Source: JAJXWB01 sp964634325 (GTDB taxonomy: Bacteria; Pseudomonadota; Alphaproteobacteria; Rhizobiales; Beijerinckiaceae). Taken from it: 64,000 bases of DNA. Each line of letters opens with the position of its first letter. Position 1 is the first letter of the stretch. The notes beneath the pieces were generated by a model that ran no database searches, was not told the origin of the DNA, and saw only the letters and a list, made by a program, of their open reading frames with translations. Positions 42,996-52,292 of this stretch are shown here, in pieces. The stretch is from the NCBI GenBank assembly GCA_964634325.1, contig CAZWJF010000005.1:140784-204783 (forward strand). The letters are read 5' to 3'. The position numbers and the translations under genes are program-made.

Positions 42996-45233
42996 ATGAG
43001 CAGCGACACCGAAACCGCCGATCCCGCCGATCAAGCCGCCGCCTCGATCCATTCGGCTGCGGACATCCATGTCATGGACGATCTCGGCGACATCGCCGAA
43101 CGTCCCGACGAACTCGCCGTTTCGCCCGCGCGCTTCATCAACCGCGAATTATCCTGGCTCGAGTTCAACCGCCGCGTGATGCTGGAGGCCTCCAACCGCA
43201 ACCATCCGCTGCTCGAGCAATTGCGGTTTCTGACGATCTCCGCCAACAATCTCGACGAGTTCTTCATGGTCCGCGTCGCCGGTCTGCGCGGCCAGATGCG
43301 GTCGGGCGTGGAGGAACGCTCGCAGGACGGCCTCACGCCGGCCGAACAGCTCGCCAAGATTCACGAGCGCGTCGCGTTGCTGGCCGCCGAGCAGATGCGA
43401 CGGTGGCGCGAATTGCGCCCCGAACTCGCCGCCGTCGGCATTGTCATCGTGGAGCCTGAAGAATTGACCAAGGGCCAGCGCGCATGGCTCGAAGACTATT
43501 TCGCGCTCAACGTCTTTCCCGTGCTGACGCCGCTGGCCGTGGACCCGGCCCATCCGTTTCCGTTCATCCCCAATCTCGGGTTCACGCTCGCGCTGGAACT
43601 CGCCGGCGAGAAAGACAAGTCGCGCCGCACGGCGCTCGTGCGCATGCCGCACAAGATCGAGCGCTTCATCCGCATCCCGGAGATCGTCGGCGGCGGTCCG
43701 ACGCAGTTCATTCCGCTCGAAACGCTGATCCTGATGCATTCCAAGCGACTGTTTCCCGATTACGAGCTGATCGGCAAGGGCCTGTTCCGCGTCATTCGCG
43801 ACAGCGACCTCGAAGTCGAGGAAGAGGCCGAAGATCTGGTGCGCCTGTTCGAGACCGCGCTCAAGCGCCGCCGTCGCGGCTCGGTGATCCGGCTCGAAAT
43901 GGAATCGTCCATGCCCGAGGAATTGCGCGCTTTCGTGCGCGAGGAGCTCGAGGTCGAATCCGATCAGGTCTTCGTGCTCGACGGCATGCTCGCGCTCAAC
44001 GATCTCTCCGAGATCATCGGCCTCAACCGGCCGGAGTTGAAGTTCCCGCCCTACAATCCACGCTATCCCGAACGCGTGCGCGAAAACGGCGGCGACTGCC
44101 TGCTGGCGATCAAGCAGAAGGATCTGATCGTCCATCACCCCTACGAATCCTTCGACGTCGTCGTGCAGTTCCTGCAACAGGCCGCGCGCGATCCGCATGT
44201 CGTCGCCATCAAGCAGACGCTCTACCGCACGTCGTCGGACAGCCCGATCGTCCGCGCCCTGATCGAGGCGGCCGAAGCCGGCAAGTCGGTGACCGCGCTG
44301 GTCGAACTCAAGGCGCGCTTCGACGAGGAAGCGAACATCCGCTGGGCGCGCGATCTCGAACGCGCGGGCGTGCAGGTCGTGTTCGGTTTCATCGAATTGA
44401 AGACGCACGCCAAGCTGTCGATGGTCGTACGGCGCGAGGGCGGGGCGCTCGTCACTTATTGTCACGTCGGCACCGGAAATTATCACCCGGTCACGGCGAA
44501 GATTTACACGGACGTCTCGCTGTTCACCGCCGATCCTGCCGTCGGCCGCGACGTCGCGCGCATCTTCAATTTCATCACGGGCTACGCAGAGCCGGCCGGC
44601 CTCGACTGCATGTCGGTCTCCCCGATCGGCCTGAAAAAGACCCTTCTACAAAACATCGACGCTGAAATCGCCTTCGCCAAGGCCGGCAAACCGGCTGCGA
44701 TCTGGGGCAAGTGCAACGCGCTGGTCGACCCCGAGATCATCGACGCGCTCTATCAGGCGAGCCAGGCGGGGGTGGCGATCGAATTCGTCGTGCGCGGAAT
44801 CTGCTGCCTGAGGCCGGGCGTGCCGGGTCTCTCGGAAAACATCCGCGTCAAGTCGATCATCGGACGCTTTCTCGAGCACGCGCGCATCTACGCCTTCGGC
44901 AACGGCCACGCGCTGCCGCACCCCAACTCGCTCGTCTACATATCGTCTGCCGATCTCATGCCGCGCAATCTCGACCGCCGCGTGGAGTCGCTTCTGCCGA
45001 TCCGCAACCCGACCGTGCACCAACAGGTGCTCGACCAGATCATGCTCGCCAATCTGATCGACACCGAGCAGAGCTATCGAATCCTGCCGGACGGATCGAG
45101 CGTCCGCGTCGATCTGCCGCCGGGCGCGGAATCGTTCAACGCGCACAAATATTTTATGACCAATCCGAGCCTGTCGGGCCGCGGCAAGTCGCTGAAGCAG
45201 TCGCGACCGAAATCCTTGTCCAAACGCGGGTAG
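42996..45233 (+). CDS. ppk: Polyphosphate kinase 1
   Basis: 745 aa. FINRELSWLEFNRRVMLEA at the N-terminus, the phosphorylated His in ELKTHAKLSMVVRR, HPNSLVYISSADLMPRNLDRRVE near the C-terminus. Makes polyphosphate from ATP reversibly. ppx follows with a nine-base gap, the normal pair. Confidence 0.96.
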   Translation: MSSDTETADPADQAAASIHSAADIHVMDDLGDIAERPDELAVSPARFINRELSWLEFNRRVMLEASNRNHPLLEQLRFLTISANNLDEFFMVRVAGLRGQMRSGVEERSQDGLTPAEQLAKIHERVALLAAEQMRRWRELRPELAAVGIVIVEPEELTKGQRAWLEDYFALNVFPVLTPLAVDPAHPFPFIPNLGFTLALELAGEKDKSRRTALVRMPHKIERFIRIPEIVGGGPTQFIPLETLILMHSKRLFPDYELIGKGLFRVIRDSDLEVEEEAEDLVRLFETALKRRRRGSVIRLEMESSMPEELRAFVREELEVESDQVFVLDGMLALNDLSEIIGLNRPELKFPPYNPRYPERVRENGGDCLLAIKQKDLIVHHPYESFDVVVQFLQQAARDPHVVAIKQTLYRTSSDSPIVRALIEAAEAGKSVTALVELKARFDEEANIRWARDLERAGVQVVFGFIELKTHAKLSMVVRREGGALVTYCHVGTGNYHPVTAKIYTDVSLFTADPAVGRDVARIFNFITGYAEPAGLDCMSVSPIGLKKTLLQNIDAEIAFAKAGKPAAIWGKCNALVDPEIIDALYQASQAGVAIEFVVRGICCLRPGVPGLSENIRVKSIIGRFLEHARIYAFGNGHALPHPNSLVYISSADLMPRNLDRRVESLLPIRNPTVHQQVLDQIMLANLIDTEQSYRILPDGSSVRVDLPPGAESFNAHKYFMTNPSLSGRGKSLKQSRPKSLSKRG

Positions 45234-45242
45234 TCGCTGGGG

Positions 45243-46760
45243 ATGGTCATTTCGCAAACCGAGGCGCAGGGCCGGATCGCCGCGGGCGCGCCGGTCGCTA
45301 TCGTCGACATCGGCTCGAACTCCGTCCGTCTCGTCGCCTACGAGGGACGCACGCGCTCGCCGACGCCGATCTTCAACGAGAAGGCGTTCTGCGGCCTGGG
45401 CCGCGGCGTGGTGACCACCGGCGCGCTGGCCGAAGAAGCCATGGAGCGCGCGATCGCCGCGCTGAAGCGTTTCGAGGCGCTCTGCGGCGTCATGGGAATC
45501 AAGGACATTCAGGTGGTCGCGACCGCCGCCGCGCGCGACGCCCGCAACGGCCCGGACTTTCTCGACCGTGCGGAGCAGGCGATCGGCGCGCCGATCCGGC
45601 TCCTCTCCGGCAAGCGCGAGGCGGAGCTCTCTGCGCTCGGCGTCATTTCGGCCATGTATCAGCCCGACGGCGTGGTCGGCGATCTCGGCGGCGGCTCTCT
45701 CGAATTGATCGACGTGGCCGGCGCTGGAACCGGCAGGGGACAAACGCTGCCGCTCGGCGGCCTGGCGCTGATGGACGCGTCAGGCAAGTCGCACAAGCAG
45801 GCGGTCAAGATTGCGCGCGAGGCGCTGGCCGGGGTCGACGCGATCAAGAAGCTGCCCGGCCGTTCGTTTTACGCGGTCGGCGGAACATGGCGCGCGCTCG
45901 CCCGCCTGCACATGCTCCAGCGCTCCTACCCGCTCAACGTCATGCACAATTACGAAATCCCGGCGCGCGACGCCGAGGATTTCGCCGAACTGGTCGAGCG
46001 CGTCGATATCGACTCGCTCAACGCCGGCGACGCCATTTCGGCGCAACGCCGCCCCTTGCTCGCCTATGGGGCGATCGTCCTCGACGAGATCATCAAACGC
46101 GGCAAGCCGCGTTCGATCGTTCTTTCGGCGGCCGGCGTGCGCGAAGGTCTGCTCTACGAACAGCTCGATGAAGCGGACCGCCAACGCGACCCGCTGTTGA
46201 GCGCGGCCTCCGAATTCAACCTGCTGCGCTCGCGCGCGCCGCGTCACGGCGAGGAGCTGGCCGATTGGGTCGACGCTTTCTTTGCGTCCACCGGTCTCGA
46301 AGACAACGCCAACGAGGCGCGCCTGCGCCGCGCCGCCTGCCTTCTGTCGGACATCGCCTGGCGCGCACATCCCGATTATCGCGGCGAGCAGGCCTTCGAC
46401 ATCGTCGCGAATGCGTCGTTCTCGGGCGTCGATCATCCCGGCCGCGCGTTCATCGCGCTCGCCATCGCCATTCGTCACATCGGCCTGAGCGAATCCGTCA
46501 GCCCGCAGATCCGCGGCGTAGTCAGCGCGCGGCTGCTCGACCGCGCGCGGATCCTCGGCGCGTCGATGCGCGTCGCCTACATCCTGTCGGCGGCCATGCC
46601 CGGCGTCCTGCCGCGCACGCCCCTGCGGGTTCGCAAGAAGGAAGTCGTGCTGGAGCTGCCGGGCGGACTCGCGGCCCTGGCCAGCGAGCGCGTCGCCAAC
46701 CGCATGAAGGCGCTCGGCAAGATCATTGGCCGCGAGCCGAAAATCACGCTGCAGCCCTGA
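45243..46760 (+). CDS. ppx: Exopolyphosphatase (Ppx/GppA)
   Basis: 505 aa. Actin-like fold with VAIVDIGSNSVRLVAYEG, AIGAPIRLLSGKREAEL, GDLGGGSLELI; the C-terminal half is the HD-like domain. Degrades polyphosphate or pppGpp. ppk-ppx are one transcript. The stop codon is part of a hairpin shared with the convergent tautomerase gene. Confidence 0.94.
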   Translation: MVISQTEAQGRIAAGAPVAIVDIGSNSVRLVAYEGRTRSPTPIFNEKAFCGLGRGVVTTGALAEEAMERAIAALKRFEALCGVMGIKDIQVVATAAARDARNGPDFLDRAEQAIGAPIRLLSGKREAELSALGVISAMYQPDGVVGDLGGGSLELIDVAGAGTGRGQTLPLGGLALMDASGKSHKQAVKIAREALAGVDAIKKLPGRSFYAVGGTWRALARLHMLQRSYPLNVMHNYEIPARDAEDFAELVERVDIDSLNAGDAISAQRRPLLAYGAIVLDEIIKRGKPRSIVLSAAGVREGLLYEQLDEADRQRDPLLSAASEFNLLRSRAPRHGEELADWVDAFFASTGLEDNANEARLRRAACLLSDIAWRAHPDYRGEQAFDIVANASFSGVDHPGRAFIALAIAIRHIGLSESVSPQIRGVVSARLLDRARILGASMRVAYILSAAMPGVLPRTPLRVRKKEVVLELPGGLAALASERVANRMKALGKIIGREPKITLQP

Positions 46761-46776
46761 GCCGCGAGGCGGCTCA
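46758..46776. terminator. Hairpin covering both convergent stop codons
   Basis: TGAGCCGC-GAG-GCGGCTCA: perfect 8-bp stem with a 3-base loop. The left arm begins with the ppx stop and the right arm is the tautomerase stop on the other strand. A T-run is missing, so termination strength is unclear. Confidence 0.5.
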
Positions 46777-47154
46777 CGCGTATTGCGCGACGCCCATGCC
46801 GAACGACCAGTTTTCCTTGGCGCATTCGACGAGATTGATGAAAACGTCCTGCGGCCGGACGCCCGGATTCGTCGCGAGACGGTCGGCGATGGCCGCAAAC
46901 AACGCCTTCTTCTGCTCGACTGTGCGCGTGTTGTTCGCCGTGATCTGCACGATCACGAGATCGTCGCTGCGGTCGATTCCGAGATAGTCGGCCCCGAAGT
47001 CGAAATCGGCGGCCTCGAACTGCTCGACCGTCATGAAGCGGTCGTTCTCGGGAACGTTGAAGGTCTCGCGCATCGCCAGGTAGACGCTGTCGACGATCGC
47101 CCGCCGGTAGGCGGGGCTCTTTCCGGCGCGCAGGGAAATACGGGTGAGCGGCAT
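46774..47154 (-). CDS. Tautomerase-family protein
   Basis: 126 aa. Pro2 right after the initiator Met is the catalytic base expected in the 4-oxalocrotonate tautomerase superfamily (PLTRISLRAGKSPAYRRAI). At 126 aa it is the longer, MIF/cis-CaaD-like size with two fused beta-alpha-beta units (VIVQITANNTRTVEQKKALFAAI). Substrate unknown. Divergent from the LysR gene next door. Confidence 0.82.
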   Translation of the reverse strand: MPLTRISLRAGKSPAYRRAIVDSVYLAMRETFNVPENDRFMTVEQFEAADFDFGADYLGIDRSDDLVIVQITANNTRTVEQKKALFAAIADRLATNPGVRPQDVFINLVECAKENWSFGMGVAQYA

Positions 47155-47194
47155 GTGCTGATCCTCAATGCTGGACTTTCCAGAGGATGACCGC

Positions 47195-47247
47195 GCTGGT
47201 ATTATTCGATCAAAATATGAACGAAGATTTCAATTATTCGAAAATAA
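47195..47247. promoter_or_regulatory. AT-rich divergent control region, tautomerase/LysR
   Basis: About 50 bp strikingly poorer in GC than the flanks, with an inverted TTCG (47205-47208) and CGAA (47222-47225) and a repeated ATTATTCGA. A LysR operator serving both genes is the likely use. Confidence 0.45.
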
Positions 47248-48114
47248 ATGGACGATGGACCGCTCGACATAGGCGGGGTTCGCGCTTTCGTGCTGACCGC
47301 GGACCTGCGCAGCTTTACGCGCGCGGCTCTGGCGCTCGACACCCGGCAGGCGGCCGTCAGTTTGAAGGTGCAGCGTCTCGAGGCTCGCCTCGGGCGTCGG
47401 CTACTGGATCGCTCGCCGCGCCAGGTTCGGCTTTCGGCGGCGGGCGCGGAATTCATCGAGGAGGCTCGCAGCCTGCTCGCGGCGCACGATCGCGCGCTCG
47501 CCGCGTTCGATGGAGAGCCGCGCCAACGTCTGGCTGTCGGCTTGAGCGAGCATGTCGTCGGGGCGACCTCGGCCGCTCTGCTTCGGGCGGCGTCAGCAAG
47601 CGATCCACGCGTGACGATCGAGGCGCATATCGGACCGTCGAGCCAGATGATCGACCTTTACGAACGCCGCATCCTCGACGCGATCATCGTGCGCGTCGGG
47701 AACGACGGGTCCGGCGAATTCCTGTTCGAGGATCAAGACGGCTGGTTCGCTGCGCCCGACCTTGCCCTTGCGACGGACGCGCCCGTGCCGCTCATCGTGC
47801 TCGCCGCGCCTTGTGCGATGCGCGCCTCGGCCGCGGCGGCGCTCGAAGGCGCCGGGCGAACGTGGCGGGAAGCGTTCGTCGGCGGCGGTTTCGCAGCGAT
47901 TAGCGCCGCCGTGACGGCAGGTCTGGGCGTCGCGCCGCTCGCGCGTCGCCTTGCGCCGCCCGGTTCGGTGGAAATCCGGGCCGGTCTGCCCGAATTGGGA
48001 AGAACGGCGGTCGTCTGTATGAGCCGGACGTCGGCGCCGGCGGCGAAAGCTGTATTTTCGGTGCTGAAGTCCGCGCTGGCCGCGCAAGGCGCGCACGCGA
48101 CGGCGGTTGTGTGA
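47248..48114 (+). CDS. LysR-family regulator
   Basis: 288 aa. HTH at about 7-60 (VRAFVLTADLRSFTRAALALDTRQAAVSLKVQRLEARLGRRLLDR) and a periplasmic-binding-like effector domain. It is between the divergent tautomerase gene and a nitronate monooxygenase gene 19 bases downstream, and probably regulates both. Inducer unknown. Confidence 0.87.
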   Translation: MDDGPLDIGGVRAFVLTADLRSFTRAALALDTRQAAVSLKVQRLEARLGRRLLDRSPRQVRLSAAGAEFIEEARSLLAAHDRALAAFDGEPRQRLAVGLSEHVVGATSAALLRAASASDPRVTIEAHIGPSSQMIDLYERRILDAIIVRVGNDGSGEFLFEDQDGWFAAPDLALATDAPVPLIVLAAPCAMRASAAAALEGAGRTWREAFVGGGFAAISAAVTAGLGVAPLARRLAPPGSVEIRAGLPELGRTAVVCMSRTSAPAAKAVFSVLKSALAAQGAHATAVV

Positions 48115-48133
48115 TCTGGAGGTTCCCCGAGTC

Positions 48134-49198
48134 ATGGCGTTCATTTCCGAAATCCCGATCGTCCAGGCGCCCATGGCCGGTTCGCAGGGGCCAAAGCTTT
48201 GTATCGCCGTCTGCGAGGCGGGCGGTCTCGGCTCCATCCCCTGCGCCATGCTGACGCCTGACGCCCTACGCGCGCAGATCGCGGAAATCCGCGCGGGCGT
48301 GCGGGCGCCTTTCAACGTCAATTTCTTCGCCCACACGCCGCCTGAGCCCGATGCTTCGCGCGAAGCTGCGTGGCTTGCGCGGTTGGAGCCTTACTACCGT
48401 GAGTTCGGCCTCGATCCGGCCGACGCCGCCAAGGGGCCGGGCAGGGCGCCGTTCGACGACGCGATGTGCGCAGTCGTCGAGGAGCTGCGCCCGCCGGTCG
48501 TCAGCTTTCATTTTGGCCTGCCGGCGCCGGATCTGCTGGCGCGCGTTCGTGCGACGGGCGCCCAGATCTGGTCGAGCGCGACGACGGTCGCGGAGGCGCG
48601 CTGGCTCCAGGCCCGCGGGGTGGACGCGATCGTCGCGCAGGGCCGCGAGGCCGGCGGCCATCGCGGCATGTTCCTGACCGACGACATTGATGCGCAGCCG
48701 GGGCTGTTCGCGCTGCTGCCGCAGGTCGTCGATGCCGTGAAGGTTCCTGTCATCGCGGCCGGAGGAATCGCGGACGGCCGCGGCGTCGCCGCGGCGCTGA
48801 TGCTGGGAGCGACCGCGGCGCAGATCGGCACGGCCTATCTTCTGTCGCCGCAGGCGACGACTTCGCCCGTCCATCGCGCGGCGTTGCGCGACGCGCGCGA
48901 CGACGCGACCCGGCTCACCAACCTCTTCACCGGCCGCCCGGCGCGGGGCCATCTCAACCGCTATATGCGCGAGCAGGGGCCGATGAACGCCGCGGCGCCC
49001 GCCTTTCCGCTTGCGACGGGCGCAGTGACCCCGTTGCGCGCAGCCGCCGAAGCGCAAGCGTCTGGAGATTTCTCGCCCCTGTGGTCCGGCGAGGCCGGGG
49101 CTCTGGCGCGCGAGGAAGACGCCGGCACGATCACGCGGCGCGTCTGGAACGAGACACGCGCGATTGTCGGCTCTGTTGGAAATAAGACACACAGCTGA
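48134..49198 (+). CDS. Nitronate monooxygenase-like FMN protein
   Basis: 354 aa TIM barrel. PIVQAPMAGSQGPKL at the start, AQGREAGGHRGMF with the conserved His and the FMN phosphate segment VIAAGGIADGRGVAAALMLGATAAQIGTAYLLSPQ. Class I nitronate monooxygenases oxidise propionate 3-nitronate; this matches that form (AGGLGSIPCAML). Stands with a LysR regulator and tautomerase. Confidence 0.88.
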   Translation: MAFISEIPIVQAPMAGSQGPKLCIAVCEAGGLGSIPCAMLTPDALRAQIAEIRAGVRAPFNVNFFAHTPPEPDASREAAWLARLEPYYREFGLDPADAAKGPGRAPFDDAMCAVVEELRPPVVSFHFGLPAPDLLARVRATGAQIWSSATTVAEARWLQARGVDAIVAQGREAGGHRGMFLTDDIDAQPGLFALLPQVVDAVKVPVIAAGGIADGRGVAAALMLGATAAQIGTAYLLSPQATTSPVHRAALRDARDDATRLTNLFTGRPARGHLNRYMREQGPMNAAAPAFPLATGAVTPLRAAAEAQASGDFSPLWSGEAGALAREEDAGTITRRVWNETRAIVGSVGNKTHS

Positions 49199-49272
49199 CC
49201 CGAGTTTCAGCGCGCCGCAGAAGCAAGGCGTTGATTTTTCAGCGATCTCGCCTCAAATTGGCGAGGTTCGGG

Positions 49273-49289
49273 ATTGAAACGCTTCTAAA
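49273..49289 (+). promoter_or_regulatory. Possible iron control element (ICE-like) before irr
   Basis: ATTGAAA-CGC-TTCTAAA has a perfect right half of the Irr-recognised TTTAGAA-N3-TTCTAAA element and a 4/7 left half. It lies 89 bp upstream of the irr ATG, consistent with autoregulation. Confidence 0.4.
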
Positions 49290-49377
49290 AAGGCGGCCGC
49301 GCCCTTGCGCATGGTCTTTGCTTTGGGCCAAGAGCAGGGTGGAAATATAGTTCTGAGCCCTGCGCCACGCTGAAAGG

Positions 49378-49890
49378 ATGACACTGGCGATGCTGGCCAA
49401 CGCTGCGACACATTGGCGGAAGTCTCGCTATTGCGAGACCTTGCGGGATTCCGGACTGCGCCCCACGCGGCAGCGCATCCAGATCGCCGAACTCCTGTTC
49501 GCCAAGGGCGACCGGCACCTCACCGCCGAAACCCTGTTCGCGGAGGCCCGCTCCAATCGATATCCGCCCTCGCTTGCGACGGTCTACAATGCGCTGCGCG
49601 ATTTCGCCGCGCATGGGCTCGTCCGCGAGATTGCGCTCTACGGCGCCAAGACCTGGTACGACACCAAGACCGGCCCGCACTATCACTTCTATCTGGAAGA
49701 ACGCGACGAACTCTTCGACATTCCCGAAGAATTCATTCCGCTGCTGAACATTCCCGCGCCCGAGGGAACCGATATCGTGGGCGTCGACGTGGTGATCCGT
49801 CTGGCGCCGAGCAAGCCCGGCGAACTCGTGCCCGGCGTGCGGCCGACGCCTGCGGAGCTCAGCCCTCCACGTCCCGCCATTCGAGCGTAA
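49378..49890 (+). CDS. irr: Iron response regulator Irr (Fur family)
   Basis: 170 aa. SGLRPTRQRIQIAELLFAKGDRHLTAETLF and SLATVYNALRDFAAHGLVREI are the Irr DNA-binding region; the His-rich metal site is GPHYHFYLEE. The haem-regulatory GCPW motif of Bradyrhizobium Irr is absent, as in many other rhizobial forms. Irr responds to haem or iron status and controls haem synthesis and iron genes. Its C-terminus overlaps rnd by 32 bp on the opposite strand. Confidence 0.88.
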   Translation: MTLAMLANAATHWRKSRYCETLRDSGLRPTRQRIQIAELLFAKGDRHLTAETLFAEARSNRYPPSLATVYNALRDFAAHGLVREIALYGAKTWYDTKTGPHYHFYLEERDELFDIPEEFIPLLNIPAPEGTDIVGVDVVIRLAPSKPGELVPGVRPTPAELSPPRPAIRA

Positions 49891-51019
49891 TCACTTTCGA
49901 TTTCTCGACCGTCAGCGCCAGCCGTCCGCGCTTGAGCAGCAGCGCCTTCGCGCCGAACAGCTCGCGACGCCAGCCCTGAAGCGCGGCCACCTCGGCCGTA
50001 TCGGAGGCGGCGATCGCCTCGAGGTCCTCGACATTGGCGATCATCTTCGGCGCGACGCCGTGCTTCTCGGCCACCTGCCGCAGCAGCACCTTCAACAGTT
50101 CGACGGTGGCGCTGTCGCGTTGCGGGCGCCGATCCCGCTCGATGCGCGGCATGCTCGCCGGATCGCGGGCGAGACCGCGCTCGACGGCCGTGAGAATCTC
50201 GGCGCCGGCCTTCGACTTCTCCATCCCGCGCGGAAAGGCCCTAAGGTTGCCGAGCGCAGCCGCGTCGCGCGGCGCGGCCAGCGCGATCTCGACGAGCACG
50301 TCGTCCTTCAGCACGCGCGAGCGCGGCACGTCGCGCGTCTGCGCCTCGTGCTCGCGCCACCCCGCGACCTCCATCAGCACCGCCAGATCGCGCGGCTTGC
50401 GCGCGCGCCCTTTGAGACGCTCCCAGGCGTTTTCCGGCTTCTGCTCGTAAGTCGCCGGCGAGGTCAGCGTCGCCATTTCGTCGCCGAGCCACTCGAGACG
50501 GCCTGATTTTTCCAGCCGCGCTCGCAACTGCCGATAGATGTCGCGCAGCCAGGTGACGTCGGCGATGGCGTATTCGATCTGCGCATCAGACAGGGGACGG
50601 CGGGACCAGTCCGTGAAGCGCGAGGATTTGTCGAGCGCCACGCGGCAGATCTGCTGCACGAGATCGCCATAGGACACCTGATCGCCGTAGCCGCAGACCA
50701 TGGCGGCGACCTGCGTGTCGAACAGCGGCGCGGGAATGAGCCGCGCCAGATTCCACATGATCTCGATGTCCTGACGGGCGGCGTGGAAGACCTTCACCAC
50801 ATTGGGATCGGCCATCAGCGCGAAGAACGGCTGGAGATCGAGGCCTTCCGCTAGCGCGTCGACGGCGACCGCCTCGTCGGGCGAGGCGATCTGGATGACG
50901 CAGACCTTCGGCCAGAAGGTCGTCTCGCGGAGGAATTCGGTGTCGACGGTGACGAATGGATGGCGAGCGAGCCGGCTACAAACGTCCGCCAGCTGTTGCG
51001 TGTCGGCGATAAGGGTCAT
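49859..51019 (-). CDS. rnd: Ribonuclease D
   Basis: 386 aa. DEDD exonuclease motifs: VTVDTEFLRET, VFHAARQDIEI, FDTQVAAM and YAIADVTWL; then HRDC domains (about 210-380). Trims tRNA 3' ends. In relatives rnd is often near ppx; here three accessory genes plus irr intervene. Confidence 0.94.
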   Translation of the reverse strand: MTLIADTQQLADVCSRLARHPFVTVDTEFLRETTFWPKVCVIQIASPDEAVAVDALAEGLDLQPFFALMADPNVVKVFHAARQDIEIMWNLARLIPAPLFDTQVAAMVCGYGDQVSYGDLVQQICRVALDKSSRFTDWSRRPLSDAQIEYAIADVTWLRDIYRQLRARLEKSGRLEWLGDEMATLTSPATYEQKPENAWERLKGRARKPRDLAVLMEVAGWREHEAQTRDVPRSRVLKDDVLVEIALAAPRDAAALGNLRAFPRGMEKSKAGAEILTAVERGLARDPASMPRIERDRRPQRDSATVELLKVLLRQVAEKHGVAPKMIANVEDLEAIAASDTAEVAALQGWRRELFGAKALLLKRGRLALTVEKSKVITLEWRDVEG

Positions 51020-51070
51020 GGCCGCTCCATAACCGAAAGATCGTCGCGACGCGAGCGGTCGCAACCAATT

Positions 51071-52264
51071 TCATGCAGCGCGCCGGCTCGGCCTTAGTAG
51101 AACGATCCCGCAGGCCGAACAGAGGTTCAGCGCGGCGCAGATCGCGAGCGGGGCGGCGTAGGCGCCCGCCATGTCGCGCCCGAAGCCGAGCAGGGCGGGG
51201 CCGAAGGCGCCGAACATCTGCGTGACGGACGTCGACAGAGCCACCACGGACCCGAACGACGCCGCGTCGAACTCCCGCTGGATGATCAACGACGGCAGCG
51301 TGATGACGTTGCCGACCGACAGGCCGTAGAGCGCCGCCGCGACGAACATCACGCCGGGTTGAGGCCAGAGGGCGAGCGCAGCCATCGCAAACGCCTGGCT
51401 GGCGACCAGAACCGCCGTCACGAGCCGCCGGTCGAGCCTGTCGACGACGAGGCCGAGCAGCAGGCGGCCGGCCACCGCCGCAAACGTCGTGGCCGCCACG
51501 GCGGCGGCGGCGCCGGCGGCGCCGACGACCGGCGCAAAGATGTTGATCTCGTGCACGAGAATCGCGGTCTGCGTGACCCACACGATCGCGAAGGGGCCGC
51601 CGATCGACCAGAAGCCGAACGTCCGCAGAAGCGCGCCCTTGCTCTGGTTCGCCGGCCGCGCGGCGCCGCCGCCGTCGCCGATGGCGGGCGCCTCGATCAG
51701 GAAGAGCGCCAGCGGCGCGCCGACCAGCGCGAGCGTCGCGCCCGCAAGCAGCATCGCCGTGGGAAATCCCTGCGCCCCGATCAGCGCCTGCAAAGCAGGA
51801 ACGACAAGAATGCCCCCGGCGCTGGCGCCGGTCAGCGCGAGCGAGACGGCGAGCCCCCGCCGGGCGGCGAACCACATGCCGACGACGGCGGTGATCGCCG
51901 CCAGGCTCGTCGAGGCCCAGCCGAAGGACATCAGGAGATAGACGCCAATCAGCTGCCATGGCGCGGTCGCTACGCCAAGCGCGGCCACCGCCGCGCCGGT
52001 CGAGGCCAGGCCGCAAGCCAGAACGCGCGGCGCGCCGAACCGCGCGATCCAGTCGGCGACGAAGGCGACCATGAAGGCGCTGACGAAATAAAAGCCCGTG
52101 ACCGCGCCGGATACGAGCGTCAGCGACCAGCCCCGCAAAGCGATCAGCTGGGCGAGATAGACGCCCTGCCCATAGAAGCCGAAGCCCCAAGCCAGCGTTG
52201 CGATGACGAAGCAGACGGCGACCATGCGCCAGCCGCGGTAGGCGCGCGAATGTTCGTCCGTCAC
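51071..52264 (-). CDS. MFS transporter
   Basis: 397 aa, 12 helices, starting MTDEHSRAYRGWRMVAVCFVI. The layout matches the oxalate:formate antiporter-like/monocarboxylate group (VYLLMSFGWASTSLAAITAVVGMWFAARRGLAVSLALTG). Substrate not assigned. Alone, with the CoA-binding gene 28 bases upstream on the same strand. Confidence 0.85.
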   Translation of the reverse strand: MTDEHSRAYRGWRMVAVCFVIATLAWGFGFYGQGVYLAQLIALRGWSLTLVSGAVTGFYFVSAFMVAFVADWIARFGAPRVLACGLASTGAAVAALGVATAPWQLIGVYLLMSFGWASTSLAAITAVVGMWFAARRGLAVSLALTGASAGGILVVPALQALIGAQGFPTAMLLAGATLALVGAPLALFLIEAPAIGDGGGAARPANQSKGALLRTFGFWSIGGPFAIVWVTQTAILVHEINIFAPVVGAAGAAAAVAATTFAAVAGRLLLGLVVDRLDRRLVTAVLVASQAFAMAALALWPQPGVMFVAAALYGLSVGNVITLPSLIIQREFDAASFGSVVALSTSVTQMFGAFGPALLGFGRDMAGAYAAPLAICAALNLCSACGIVLLRPSRRAA

Positions 52265-52292
52265 GGGCCGTCCTCCGTTCCGGCGCGTGGCG

